Of a DNA stretch of 64,000 nt, positions 27,339 to 36,840 are shown piece after piece. The DNA lies in contig NZ_BLRL01000003.1 of the NCBI RefSeq assembly GCF_015082335.1, forward strand, positions 124,001 through 188,000, read 5' to 3'. The DNA comes from Moritella sp. F3 (GTDB lineage Bacteria > Pseudomonadota > Gammaproteobacteria > Enterobacterales > Moritellaceae). Position 1 is the first letter of the stretch, and the number at the start of each line of letters is the position of its first letter. The notes under the pieces were generated by a model that was not told where the DNA came from, searched no databases, and saw only the letters and a list, made by a program, of their open reading frames with translations. Made by a program: the position numbers and the translations under genes.

Positions 27339-28609
27339 GAAAAAATGTTATTACTATCGCAATCACATTAGCCGCCGCAGCCAGTATTTTTGCCGTGATT
27401 AGCTATAACAGCGCCAAAATGGATGCCGTGAATAATCCAGTTAATAGCCCTGTTGTTAACGTGGCGGTGCAATTACCTGAAGTTGCCGTTATGGCGGTAA
27501 CGAAAAATCGCTATCAAGCACAAGTAATAGGTTATGGCGAGGTGCAATCCCGTTATCAGCTAACGCTAACCAGCGAAGTTAGCGGTCAAGTCGAATCTAT
27601 CGGAAAAAACTTTGCGACAGGTAAGCTGTTCAAGCAAGGTGACGTGGTTATTCACATTAATGATATTGATTATCAGCAAGCTTTAAGCAGTGCTCAGGTG
27701 GCTGTAGCGGATGCTAAATTAGCATTACTCGAAGAGCAACGGCAGGGACTGCAAGCTCGTCTGGAATGGAAAAACTCTGGTATCAGTGGCGAACCTGACT
27801 CGCCTTTGGTGTTGCGTGAACCACAATTGATTGCGGCACAAGCAACGTTAAATAATGCCCAAAGCCAGTTAACCAAAGCACAACGCGATCTGGATAAAAC
27901 AGCAATAACAGCCCCTTTTCCTGCGCTTGTCGTCAGCCGGGATGTGCAATTAGGTAGTTACCTGCAAGAGGGGAATAGTATCGCGACGTTGTACAGCACA
28001 GATCGAGTTGAAATTGAGATCCCGTTGTCTGCGCATCAATGGTCTAGCTTGCCGAATATGAGTGGTGATGTTGAGGGGGAGTGGCCTGTTACCTTAACCA
28101 ACACCACGGGGGATAATCAGTGGCAAGGTTATGTCGCACGAGTAGAACAACATCTTGATAATAGTAGTCGCCAGCGTTCGTTAGTCGTTGTCGTCGATCA
28201 ACCTTTAGCACAAAATACCCCCCTATTTCCTGGCACATTCGTGACGGCCACGGTAGCAGGCAAAGTGTTAGATGATTTATGGCAATTACCTGCCTCAGCA
28301 ATAGCGCAAAATGGCGAGGTTTGGTATATCGCTGCCGACGGTAATTTAGCTACCTTCACCGCAAATCAGCAGTTTGCACAAGGTGAGTTAAGTTATATCA
28401 AACCGATGGCGGGAATGGACAGTGCCAATATCATTATTCGTCCGTTGAATAGCTATGTTCAGGGTATGCAAGTGATAGCAAAATTGAGTAACCCCAGTGA
28501 AATACAGTTAGCAAATGCAAAACATACAGCTGTTAATACGGATGATACGACAAAAGTGATGACGGTAAATAGGGCGTTGACGGTCAATAATGCGAGCGTG
28601 AAACTATGA
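27335..28609 (+). CDS. RND efflux membrane fusion protein (HlyD/AcrA type)
   Basis: A 424-residue periplasmic adaptor: N-terminal membrane anchor (about 5-24), lipoyl half-motifs ('LTSEVSGQVESIGKNFATG' and 'LDKTAITAPFPALVVSRDV'), a helical hairpin between them, and a beta-barrel domain. It connects the inner-membrane pump and the outer-membrane duct. It begins within the stop of the outer-membrane gene and ends within the start of the pump gene. Confidence 0.88.
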   Translation: MRKNVITIAITLAAAASIFAVISYNSAKMDAVNNPVNSPVVNVAVQLPEVAVMAVTKNRYQAQVIGYGEVQSRYQLTLTSEVSGQVESIGKNFATGKLFKQGDVVIHINDIDYQQALSSAQVAVADAKLALLEEQRQGLQARLEWKNSGISGEPDSPLVLREPQLIAAQATLNNAQSQLTKAQRDLDKTAITAPFPALVVSRDVQLGSYLQEGNSIATLYSTDRVEIEIPLSAHQWSSLPNMSGDVEGEWPVTLTNTTGDNQWQGYVARVEQHLDNSSRQRSLVVVVDQPLAQNTPLFPGTFVTATVAGKVLDDLWQLPASAIAQNGEVWYIAADGNLATFTANQQFAQGELSYIKPMAGMDSANIIIRPLNSYVQGMQVIAKLSNPSEIQLANAKHTAVNTDDTTKVMTVNRALTVNNASVKL

Positions 28610-31600
28610 GTGAGCAAGAGTTAAAACCATCATCAACGACAACCGTTTCACAGCAACAAGTCGCAACAAGCTCAGCGCAAGTGCTTACCAGTACTAATCC
28701 ATTACAAGGATTGATCAGCTGGTTTGCGACCAATTCAGTCGCCGCCAACTTGCTACTCATCAGTGTCATAGTGTTGGGTGTGATGGCATTAGGCAACTTA
28801 CGTAAAGAAGCATTTCCGAGTATTGAACCGGATACTATTCGTGTATCGGTTAACTACGACAGTGGTGATGCAAAACAAGCGGAAGAGGGGATCGCAATCA
28901 AGATTGAAGATGCTCTTGAAACGGTGGCGGGTATTAAACGTATTACCTCTACCTCGGATGCTAACGGTAGTTCGGTGAGTATTGAGAAAACCAGTGGTTA
29001 TTCACTTGATACTTTACTGACAGACGTTAAAACCAATGTTGATGCGATCAATAACTTCCCCAGTGATGCTGAGAATCCGGTGATTGATAAAGCTCGCCGT
29101 CAGGACCATGCCTTATGGGTACAGCTATACGGTGATGCGGATCGCGCAACACTACAAGCGTTAGCTGAAAAGTTAAAAACAGATCTGTTAGCTAAATCGG
29201 GTATTCGCGACCTAGAGATTAAAGCCAAAGTTGAGCCGATGATTTCTATCGAAGTCGATGAAGCCAAATTACAAGCCTATGGCTTAACCATTGCAGATAT
29301 CTCGGCAGTGATTAATGCGGAGTCTGCCACACCATTAACGACGAGTTTACGTAATGGTGAAAAAGTCATGCGTCTAAAAGCGTCAGCACAAGCGTATCAG
29401 CAAAGTGATTTTGCTCGTATTCCAGTGATCACCAGCAGTAATGGTGGTGTGATCACCTTAGCTGATGTTGCCACTGTGACCGATACTTTTGCTGATGATA
29501 GTTACACCTTGTCCCGCTATGACCAGAAAAATGGCATGGCAATTGAGATCGTGATGGATGATTATGGCGATATCACTCAGATTGTCGAGCAAGCGCAAGC
29601 CGTTGTGGCTAAATGGCATGAGCGTGGATTGTTACCTGCTGGTGTTGAGCTGGTGACTTGGTACGATCAAAGTGACACGATTACCGACCGGTTATCTTTA
29701 TTAACTAAAAACGCGTTAACTGGGATTGCACTGGTGTTTATCGTATTAGCGCTATTTTTGAATATCCGAGTCGCCTTTTGGGTTGCAGCAGGTTTACCGT
29801 TTGTCTTGTTCGGTACGCTATTTTTCATGCAAGATACTTTTGTTGGTTTGACGATTAACGAGATGACGACGTTTGGTTTTATCATGGCGCTCGGTATTGT
29901 GGTTGATGATGCGGTGGTGATTGGTGAAAGCATTTATACCACGCGTAAAGAAGAGGGCGATACGGTCGCGAACACCATAAAAGGCACGATGAAAGTGGCC
30001 ATTCCAACCTTGTTTGGTGTATTGACCACAGTCGCTGCTTTTGTTGCCATTGCGAATGTTGACGGTAATCTCGGTAAGATCTACGCGCAGTTTGCGGGTG
30101 TTGTGACTATTTGTTTATTGCTTTCAATGGTGGAATCTAAATTAATCCTGCCATCACATTTAGCGCATTTAAATACCGCGCGTCAATCGACCAAAGGTAT
30201 TAAAGGATTATGGGCTCGTATCCAAAATGCGGCAGACTTCGGATTGGAATGGTTCAATGTACGCATCTACCGTAATGTCATTGAGTGGGCATTAAAATTT
30301 CGTTATGCGATTATTTTAGCCTTCGTTGCGTTGTTTATTCTGGTGGTCGGACTACCATTAACGGGCAGTGTGCGTGTTACGTTTTTCCCTGATATACCGG
30401 GTGAAGTCGTTAGTGCTGACATGGTCATGCAAAATGATGCCAGCTTTGGTCAAACCAATGCTAATTTACTTTGGTTAGAGCAGGCCGCATTGCAGGCGGA
30501 TAAGAACCTGTTGGTTAAGTACGACGTGGTGGCGACGGCTGATAATAGCGAGATCATGAGTTTACAGATCATTGCTGAAGATGACAGCTCGGGTAAATTA
30601 ACGGTAGAGCTCGATGCGGATTCTGTTTATCCGTCAAACGAATTTACCGCAGAATGGAAAGTCTTGGCTGGGTCGCCTGAAGGCGTGAAAAAGCTTAAGT
30701 TTATGTCGAGTATGCACATGGTCGATAACTTTAAAGTTGAATTGAAATCGTGGGATGATGTCACGGTGAAAGCGGCAGGTACACAGTTTAAAGCTGCGCT
30801 AGAGTCGATACCGGGCGTTAGCGGTATTGATGACAACCTTAACCCTGGGCAGCCACAGATACGTTTTGTATTAACAGACCAAGGCCGTAGTTTGGGCATG
30901 GATACGGCCACCTTATCACAGCAAGTGCTACAAGCTTTTGGTGGTGATATTGTACAGCGTTTCCAACGAGATAAAGATGAAGTAAAAGTACGTGTTCGTT
31001 ACCCTGAGGCACAGCGTCAAACGTTAGCCGATATTATGCAAGCACGTGTGCGTACGCCTGATGGTACAGTTGTACCCTTGAGTAGTGTGGCGAATATTAG
31101 CAGTGAATATCAAGAAGATGAAATTACCCGTATTGATAGTTTACGTACTGTATACCTAACGGCATCGGTAGATAAATCGATATTAGCGTCTAATGAACTG
31201 GTGGTTAATTTACAACGTGATTTAGTGCCTGTGCTGGCACGTAATTTTCCAGAATTGAATATACATTTTGCTGGTGAAGCGGAAGAGCAGGGAGAAACGA
31301 CTAGTTCGATGATCTCGGTATTTGTGGGGGCATTATTGGCAATTTATGTGCTGTTGGCGATACCACTTAGATCATATGTGCAGCCGGTGCTGATTATGTT
31401 TGCTATTCCGTTTGGTATTGTTGGCGCGATCTTGGGGCATTGGGTAAATGATTTGACGCTTAGTATTTTATCGTTGAATGGTATTCTTGCGTTAAGTGGC
31501 GTGGTGGTGAATGATAGTTTGTTGTTGGTATCACGGTTTAATGAATTGATGAAAGAGGCGAAACTGTCACTACATGACGCTATTGTGACGGCTTGTAGCG

Positions 31601-31845
31601 GGCGTTTACGTGCAGTGTTATTAACGTCGGTAACCACTTTTGCAGGACTTGCGCCCTTGCTTGGTGAAACGTCAACGCAATCGCAATTTTTGATCCCTGC
31701 AGCAGCATCTCTGGGGTATGGCATTTTGTTTGCAACACTCATCACCTTAATATTGATACCTGCGTTGTTGTTCATTCAATATGAAGTTAAACAGTTTTTC
31801 GTTAATATAATGGGGAAAGGTGAAACTAGTCTAGCCGCTGACTAA
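28606..31845 (+). CDS. RND-family efflux pump, inner-membrane component
   Basis: A 1079-residue proton-driven exporter with 12 spans in two halves and two large periplasmic loops. The proton-relay pair lies in TM4 ('MALGIVVDDAVVIGE'), and the pattern recurs in the second half ('LNGILALSGVVVNDSLLLVSRF', given here only as a motif region near 960-985). A Ser/Gln/Thr-rich tail of about 30 residues precedes TM1, which is longer than usual. It is more like the broad AcrB/HAE1 superfamily than a metal-specific CusA. The substrate is unknown. Confidence 0.88.
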   Translation: MSEQELKPSSTTTVSQQQVATSSAQVLTSTNPLQGLISWFATNSVAANLLLISVIVLGVMALGNLRKEAFPSIEPDTIRVSVNYDSGDAKQAEEGIAIKIEDALETVAGIKRITSTSDANGSSVSIEKTSGYSLDTLLTDVKTNVDAINNFPSDAENPVIDKARRQDHALWVQLYGDADRATLQALAEKLKTDLLAKSGIRDLEIKAKVEPMISIEVDEAKLQAYGLTIADISAVINAESATPLTTSLRNGEKVMRLKASAQAYQQSDFARIPVITSSNGGVITLADVATVTDTFADDSYTLSRYDQKNGMAIEIVMDDYGDITQIVEQAQAVVAKWHERGLLPAGVELVTWYDQSDTITDRLSLLTKNALTGIALVFIVLALFLNIRVAFWVAAGLPFVLFGTLFFMQDTFVGLTINEMTTFGFIMALGIVVDDAVVIGESIYTTRKEEGDTVANTIKGTMKVAIPTLFGVLTTVAAFVAIANVDGNLGKIYAQFAGVVTICLLLSMVESKLILPSHLAHLNTARQSTKGIKGLWARIQNAADFGLEWFNVRIYRNVIEWALKFRYAIILAFVALFILVVGLPLTGSVRVTFFPDIPGEVVSADMVMQNDASFGQTNANLLWLEQAALQADKNLLVKYDVVATADNSEIMSLQIIAEDDSSGKLTVELDADSVYPSNEFTAEWKVLAGSPEGVKKLKFMSSMHMVDNFKVELKSWDDVTVKAAGTQFKAALESIPGVSGIDDNLNPGQPQIRFVLTDQGRSLGMDTATLSQQVLQAFGGDIVQRFQRDKDEVKVRVRYPEAQRQTLADIMQARVRTPDGTVVPLSSVANISSEYQEDEITRIDSLRTVYLTASVDKSILASNELVVNLQRDLVPVLARNFPELNIHFAGEAEEQGETTSSMISVFVGALLAIYVLLAIPLRSYVQPVLIMFAIPFGIVGAILGHWVNDLTLSILSLNGILALSGVVVNDSLLLVSRFNELMKEAKLSLHDAIVTACSGRLRAVLLTSVTTFAGLAPLLGETSTQSQFLIPAAASLGYGILFATLITLILIPALLFIQYEVKQFFVNIMGKGETSLAAD

Positions 31846-31872
31846 ATAAGCTAGAGTCAGTCAACAACGAGC

Positions 31873-31902
31873 AACTCGCCGTGAGTCCATCCATGGCGGG
31901 TT
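31873..31902 (+). terminator. Possible attenuating hairpin between the pump and regulator genes
   Basis: AACTCGCC pairs with GGCGGGTT (one wobble) around a 14-base loop, 27 bases after the pump gene. It has no T run, so it may slow rather than stop transcription into the regulator genes. Confidence 0.3.
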
Positions 31903-31933
31903 AGTTAAATTGAACGTGAAAAGGTAAGTAAAA

Positions 31934-32608
31934 ATGTTAAACCTGTTGTTAGTGGAAGATGATTTAGATTTAGCGACTGCTGTGGTGGATTATTTAGAGT
32001 TAGAAGACATTCAATGTGACCATGCTGCGAATGGACTCGCGGGTTTAAATATGCTCATGAGTAATGATTACCAGGCGGTTATCCTTGATTTAAATTTGCC
32101 TAAAATGGACGGGTTAACAGTCTGTAAAAATATGCGTGAGCAGGGTATAGATACGCCAGTATTGATGTTAACTGCGCGTGATAGCTTGGATGATAAATTA
32201 GTGGGGTTTGATTCTGGCGCTGATGATTATTTAGTGAAGCCGTTTGCGATGGAAGAGTTGATCGTGCGTATGCAAGTATTAGCCCGTCGCCGCAGTGGTC
32301 AAGTTAAACGACTAACGTTGGCTGACTTAGAGTTAGATCTACAACAAAAGCAAGCCTATCGTGCTAAGCAGTTATTAAAGCTATCTCCTACCGCGTGGAA
32401 GATCCTAGAAACATTAATGCGTGCCAGTCCAAACCCTGTTTCCCGTGAAAAATTGATGCAATCAGTTTGGGGTGATGAGCAACCTGATAGCAACAGTTTA
32501 AAAGTGCATATTTTTAATTTACGTAAGCAATTAGGTGCAGGTGATGCCGCGCCATTATTACAGACGATATCTGGTATTGGCTTTGCGTTACGAACGTCGA
32601 CGGAATAG
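31934..32608 (+). CDS. OmpR-family response regulator
   Basis: A 224-residue regulator: receiver domain with acidic pair Glu8-Asp9-Asp10 and phospho-acceptor Asp52 in 'VILDLNLPKMDG', then a winged-helix DNA-binding domain (about 128-222, 'SPTAWKILETLMRASPNPVSREKL'). It follows the RND operon on the same strand by 88 bases and is probably its regulator. The kinase gene follows 9 bases later. Confidence 0.88.
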   Translation: MLNLLLVEDDLDLATAVVDYLELEDIQCDHAANGLAGLNMLMSNDYQAVILDLNLPKMDGLTVCKNMREQGIDTPVLMLTARDSLDDKLVGFDSGADDYLVKPFAMEELIVRMQVLARRRSGQVKRLTLADLELDLQQKQAYRAKQLLKLSPTAWKILETLMRASPNPVSREKLMQSVWGDEQPDSNSLKVHIFNLRKQLGAGDAAPLLQTISGIGFALRTSTE

Positions 32609-32617
32609 GGCTATATA

Positions 32618-33967
32618 ATGAAGTTAAGACCCAGTTTACGGTTATATTTTCTTGGTGCGATGTTGTTCTTAGGCGTGAGTATGGCAATCACTTTTTCTGC
32701 GCTGACGGTTAACTATTTTGTTGAAGGTATGGATTCGGTATTACGTGGCACTATGGTCGAAGTCGCTGATACCGAAGGTCTAGAAGTACAGGATGGTAAG
32801 CCGATGATGTTACTGGATTTTCATGTCGCAAGTCGCTGGCAAGACTTACCCAAAGAAGCCCGTGAAAACTTTGCTGTTCCACCGACAAAGATGTTTGAAT
32901 TTAATAAACATGTCGTTAAAGATGAGTTGTTTTCACCGCCTAATGCAGTGCATTTTGTGATGGTAATGAAGACCAAACAGGGGCAATTATTGTATATCTA
33001 CAAATCCTATAAAGGTGATTTACATGCTCGATTATCTGATGGACCAGGTTCTCAATTCGTTTGGATCCCGGTTTTTGGTTTAAGTGGCATTGCCGTTTTT
33101 GCCTTACTGCTGATCGTGGTGATGCGCCGTGTTGCCTCGCCTGTAGAAGCATTACGGGATTGGGCTAAGTCATTAAATGCAAAAAGTTTGCTGCATGCAC
33201 CGCCTGAATTTAAATACAAAGAATTAAACACCTTAGCTAAGATTATTCATAACAGCCTTAATACAGTGCAGGATAGCCTAGATCGAGAACATGAGTTTTT
33301 GCGTAACGCCAGTCATGAGTTACGTACCCCCATCGCAGTGATCAGGACTAATGTGGAACTGCTGAATAAAATCAACACGAAATCACCAATGACAGTGAAA
33401 CAGCAACAAGTTGTTGAGCGTATCGAACGCGCGGGTTTTACCATGACACATTTAACGGAAACGTTGTTGTGGTTAAGCCGTGATGAGTCTTTATCGTTAA
33501 CTCTTGAGCGCGTTAAGTTAGATGAGTTGATCAGACAAACAACCGAAGATTTGAATTATTTATTACGTGGTAAGTCTGTCACTGTTGAGCTTGATACAAG
33601 TGAGTGGCAAGTCGAATTACCAGCAACGGCCTGTCGTATTGTATTAGCTAACTTGGTGCGTAATGCCTTTCAGCATACCGACTCTGGTGTGGTGACTATT
33701 TATCAGCACCAAGGACAAGTAGTGGTACGTAATGTCAATGATGATGTAGATAGTAATGATAATATTAATGGTGTCGTTGAGCAAAGCGTTGGCAATACTG
33801 ATACCAACAGCAATGATTTGGGCTTTGGGTTAGGGGTTAAATTGACAGATAAACTGACCGCTCGCTTTAACTGGTATCACGAACGGTTAGTTGATAGTTC
33901 AGGGCATAAAGTGACGGTTAACTTTATTACCCCGAACGACATTAAAACGGTGCAGGATAGCGTTTAA
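32618..33967 (+). CDS. Sensor histidine kinase, partner of the OmpR-type regulator
   Basis: A 449-residue kinase. TM1 is at about 10-31, a periplasmic sensor at about 35-148, TM2 at about 149-170, and the dimerisation/phosphoacceptor His233 is in 'NASHELRTPIAV'. The ATPase domain contains 'NLVRNAFQHT' and 'GFGLGVKL'; its segment between these is short and Asn/Asp-rich. Its last 26 bases overlap the convergent aldo/keto reductase gene. Confidence 0.87.
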   Translation: MKLRPSLRLYFLGAMLFLGVSMAITFSALTVNYFVEGMDSVLRGTMVEVADTEGLEVQDGKPMMLLDFHVASRWQDLPKEARENFAVPPTKMFEFNKHVVKDELFSPPNAVHFVMVMKTKQGQLLYIYKSYKGDLHARLSDGPGSQFVWIPVFGLSGIAVFALLLIVVMRRVASPVEALRDWAKSLNAKSLLHAPPEFKYKELNTLAKIIHNSLNTVQDSLDREHEFLRNASHELRTPIAVIRTNVELLNKINTKSPMTVKQQQVVERIERAGFTMTHLTETLLWLSRDESLSLTLERVKLDELIRQTTEDLNYLLRGKSVTVELDTSEWQVELPATACRIVLANLVRNAFQHTDSGVVTIYQHQGQVVVRNVNDDVDSNDNINGVVEQSVGNTDTNSNDLGFGLGVKLTDKLTARFNWYHERLVDSSGHKVTVNFITPNDIKTVQDSV

Positions 33968-34994
33968 ACACGGCGCTAATATCGTCTAATACTTGTGGTG
34001 TTAGCGGTGTGGCGAAAGCATTAATGTTTTCTTGTAGTTGCGGCATTGTCGTCGCCCCGATAATGGTCGAGGTAACACCATCAACCTGATCACACCAAGC
34101 TAATGCTAATTGTGCTGGGGTGATGCCATGCTGGTGGGCAATCTCTGCATATTCAGCTGTCGCTAGCTGAGCTGCTTCAGTGTCTCTAAATAGCTTATTA
34201 CGTTGCGAGAATGTCCAGCGGCTGCCTTCTGGGCGCGCATTGTTCAAGTACTTGCCAGATAGCATTCCCGTTGCAAGGGGTGACCACGGCAAATAAGCGA
34301 TATCTTCATGCACGCAGTTTTCAATTAAATACGGCCAGTCTTTAGCATGCAATAAACTGAATTCGTTTTGAATCGATACCATGCGCGGTAACTTGTGCTG
34401 CTCGCTGAGTTTAAGGTAGGTATTAATGCCCCAAGTGGTGTCATCAGATAAGCCACAAAAACGGATCTTACCTGCATCAACACAACGTTGTAATCCTTTT
34501 AATATATCCAACATTTGCGCAGTATGATCCGCGGTATTAATATCACTAAAACGCATGTCATTAGGCGTATGTCGGCCAAAATGCGGGTTCGGGCGGTTAG
34601 GCCAGTGCAATTGAAACAAGTCAATATAGTCGGTTTGTAGACGCTTTAACGACGCGTCAACAGCTTCAACAACTGCATCACCGGTGATCGGCGCGCCATT
34701 GCGTACCCAAGGTAAACCTGGGCCGGCAATCTTAGTCGCTAAGATAATGTCTTTACGACGCTGTGGGTTTGCTGCTAACCAATTACCGATAATGGTTTCG
34801 GTTTTTCCATAAGTATCGGCTGACGGCGGCACCGCATACATTTCTGCGGTATCGATAAAGTTAACGCCTTGCGCTAGAGCATAATCGATTTGTTGATTGG
34901 CGTCTTGCTGGCTATTCTGAAAACCCCACGTCATGCTACCTAAGCAGACTCGAGATACAGATAAACCACTACTACCCAGTATTGAAAATTGCAT
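33942..34994 (-). CDS. Aldo/keto reductase, Tas-like
   Basis: A 350-residue NADPH-dependent oxidoreductase with a complete tetrad: Asp48 and Tyr53 ('FIDTAEMYAVP'), Lys88 ('ILATKIAG') and His130 ('FQLHWPNRPNP'). I choose ATG 34994 because AAGG lies six bases upstream; ATG 35000 abuts that ribosome site. The family of E. coli Tas has the same length. The physiological substrate is unknown. It is probably cotranscribed with the HD-GYP gene, 8 bases upstream. Confidence 0.85.
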   Translation of the reverse strand: MQFSILGSSGLSVSRVCLGSMTWGFQNSQQDANQQIDYALAQGVNFIDTAEMYAVPPSADTYGKTETIIGNWLAANPQRRKDIILATKIAGPGLPWVRNGAPITGDAVVEAVDASLKRLQTDYIDLFQLHWPNRPNPHFGRHTPNDMRFSDINTADHTAQMLDILKGLQRCVDAGKIRFCGLSDDTTWGINTYLKLSEQHKLPRMVSIQNEFSLLHAKDWPYLIENCVHEDIAYLPWSPLATGMLSGKYLNNARPEGSRWTFSQRNKLFRDTEAAQLATAEYAEIAHQHGITPAQLALAWCDQVDGVTSTIIGATTMPQLQENINAFATPLTPQVLDDISAVFKRYPAPF

Positions 34995-35002
34995 TGTCAT
35001 CC

Positions 35003-36451
35003 TTATGCTGCTTGTTCTTTTTCATCGTTATAGGTTAGGGCAATACTAACAAACATTTGTTCACAATTAATGAATGCTTCAACCACCGCAGGATCAAAGT
35101 GGCTGCCATTACCCGCTAAGATAATTTCTTTGGCTTTATCGTGGCTAAATGCAGGTTTGTAAACCCGTTTAGAAATCAGCGCGTCATAGACATCCGCCAG
35201 TGCCATCAAGCGTCCTGATAGCGGGATATCATCACCACTTAATTGATAAGGGTAACCGCTGCCATCCCATTTTTCATGGTGGCTAAGCGCTATTTCTCGG
35301 GCGATAGCAAGGAAGCTGTTGGAGCCCATCTGCTTTTCTGCCACGGCAATAGATTCAGCCCCTATCATAGCGTGCGTTTTCATGATGGTAAATTCGTCAT
35401 CAGTCAATTTTCCGGGTTTCAACAAGATAGCATCGGGAATACCCACTTTACCAATGTCATGCAGCGGCGCAGATTTGTAAAGTAAATCAACCGTCTCATT
35501 GGTTAAATAATCGCGGTATTTAATGTTGCTTTGTAATTGAATTGCTAATGCGCGTACGTATTCTTGGGTGCGTAAAATATGCCCACCCGTTTCATTATCA
35601 CGGGCTTCAGCTAAGGCTGATAAGCCAACAATCGCGACATCACGGGTTTGTATGACTTCGTCCTTGCTGCGCGCAAGCTTATTGAGCATATCATTAGTGT
35701 AATAAGCAATAATGCCTAATTCACCTTGGTCTGATACTGGCACTCGAACACTGAGATCGCCGTTTGCTGCTGCGATCAATACGCGTTGTTGATTATCTAA
35801 TAACAGGCGTAATAATTGCAACCAGTGGTACATGATCGTACAGGTGTAAATGATCAATACCACCGCGACAAAAATAAATTCTTTGATGATGCTAACTAAT
35901 GCGGCCTGTTCTTCTATTTTGCCGATATTGTCGGTTAACCAACGTACATCTTTCACCATAATCATGGCTAAAATAGTGGTTAACATAATCACGATAAACA
36001 CCACTAACGCGGCAAGTTGGCTCGCGATAGAGTGACGCATGTGGGTCATCTTCTCTGGCAACTGCGGGTATTCGGTGTGTGGGTAATGTTTTACTTGTGC
36101 TTGCAGCGCCAAATCGAGGCTAATAAGCGCGCCTAAACAACCTATGCCAAACAGTACCTTTAAGTTACTTTCTACTGGGAAGTCATAATAACCGTTATAC
36201 CAAACAGAAAGGGCGAGTGCACCAGCAATGAAAATACTTAGTTCGAGGAATACATGCTTAAACCCGCCAGCATCTGGGATCAGTTTCGTTCTCACCATAA
36301 ACATGGCTGCGAATGCGATAAAAGCATAAGCGCTACTCTGCCAAATTGAGATAGATTCAATAAAGGGACAAACACGTCCACCATAGATACTGAATATGAC
36401 GGCTGCGAAGAAGTAATGTTGTGCAGCGTGCTGTTTTGTGAGCGTTAACAT
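35003..36451 (-). CDS. Membrane HD-GYP cyclic di-GMP phosphodiesterase
   Basis: A 482-residue protein. About six membrane spans lie in residues 12-215, a HAMP-like linker at about 215-262, and then a full HD-GYP domain: His291 in 'TGGHILRTQEYV', HD at 331-332 in 'HDIGKVGIPD', and 'HHEKWDGSGYP'. All metal-binding and GYP residues are intact, so it should hydrolyse c-di-GMP. It precedes the aldo/keto reductase in an apparent two-gene operon. Confidence 0.88.
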   Translation of the reverse strand: MLTLTKQHAAQHYFFAAVIFSIYGGRVCPFIESISIWQSSAYAFIAFAAMFMVRTKLIPDAGGFKHVFLELSIFIAGALALSVWYNGYYDFPVESNLKVLFGIGCLGALISLDLALQAQVKHYPHTEYPQLPEKMTHMRHSIASQLAALVVFIVIMLTTILAMIMVKDVRWLTDNIGKIEEQAALVSIIKEFIFVAVVLIIYTCTIMYHWLQLLRLLLDNQQRVLIAAANGDLSVRVPVSDQGELGIIAYYTNDMLNKLARSKDEVIQTRDVAIVGLSALAEARDNETGGHILRTQEYVRALAIQLQSNIKYRDYLTNETVDLLYKSAPLHDIGKVGIPDAILLKPGKLTDDEFTIMKTHAMIGAESIAVAEKQMGSNSFLAIAREIALSHHEKWDGSGYPYQLSGDDIPLSGRLMALADVYDALISKRVYKPAFSHDKAKEIILAGNGSHFDPAVVEAFINCEQMFVSIALTYNDEKEQAA

Positions 36452-36840
36452 GGTTATAAGTGTATTCCTTAGCTTGAAACAGTAGTCAGTATACGGATTT
36501 TATATTGAGATACTATGCGTCTTATTTTCTATAAATATCAGGATTATAAAATAAGTTAGCGGTAACTTTATAAATTACTTAATAACCATTGTAATCAATA
36601 CCTTAGGGCTTGATGGGTTCGTTGAGTTGTAATTGTGATAGCTCCGACCAGACATTTTTCGTTTCAATTTTTTGAACTCACGCACACAAACGTGAAATGT
36701 TGTCACATTACTCCGCCATATGAGTATCAATACCTAGTTATTGGTACTGTTGAGTGCTCTAATACTTTACTAGTACTTCAAGTTGGGTATTCACCAGATC
36801 GTGTTGTAAGACTACGTGATTATTATTGATAGGGAAGATA
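36452..36840. other. 389-base intergenic region upstream of the sigma factor gene
   Basis: A divergent region between the HD-GYP gene and the sigma factor gene. A 64-codon frame (36635-36829) has poor codon character and no ribosome site, so I do not call it. I see no clear terminator or known regulatory motif; a CRP-like dyad at 36692-36706 has the wrong spacing. Confidence 0.4.

Noticed and set aside
36691..36706. CRP-like dyad (CGTGA ... TCACA)
   Set aside because: The half-sites are seven bases apart rather than six, and the first base of the left half is wrong, so it is not a convincing CRP site.
36635..36829. 64-codon plus-strand frame upstream of the sigma factor gene
   Set aside because: No ribosome site, unlike any protein family, and it runs into the sigma factor leader; probably chance.
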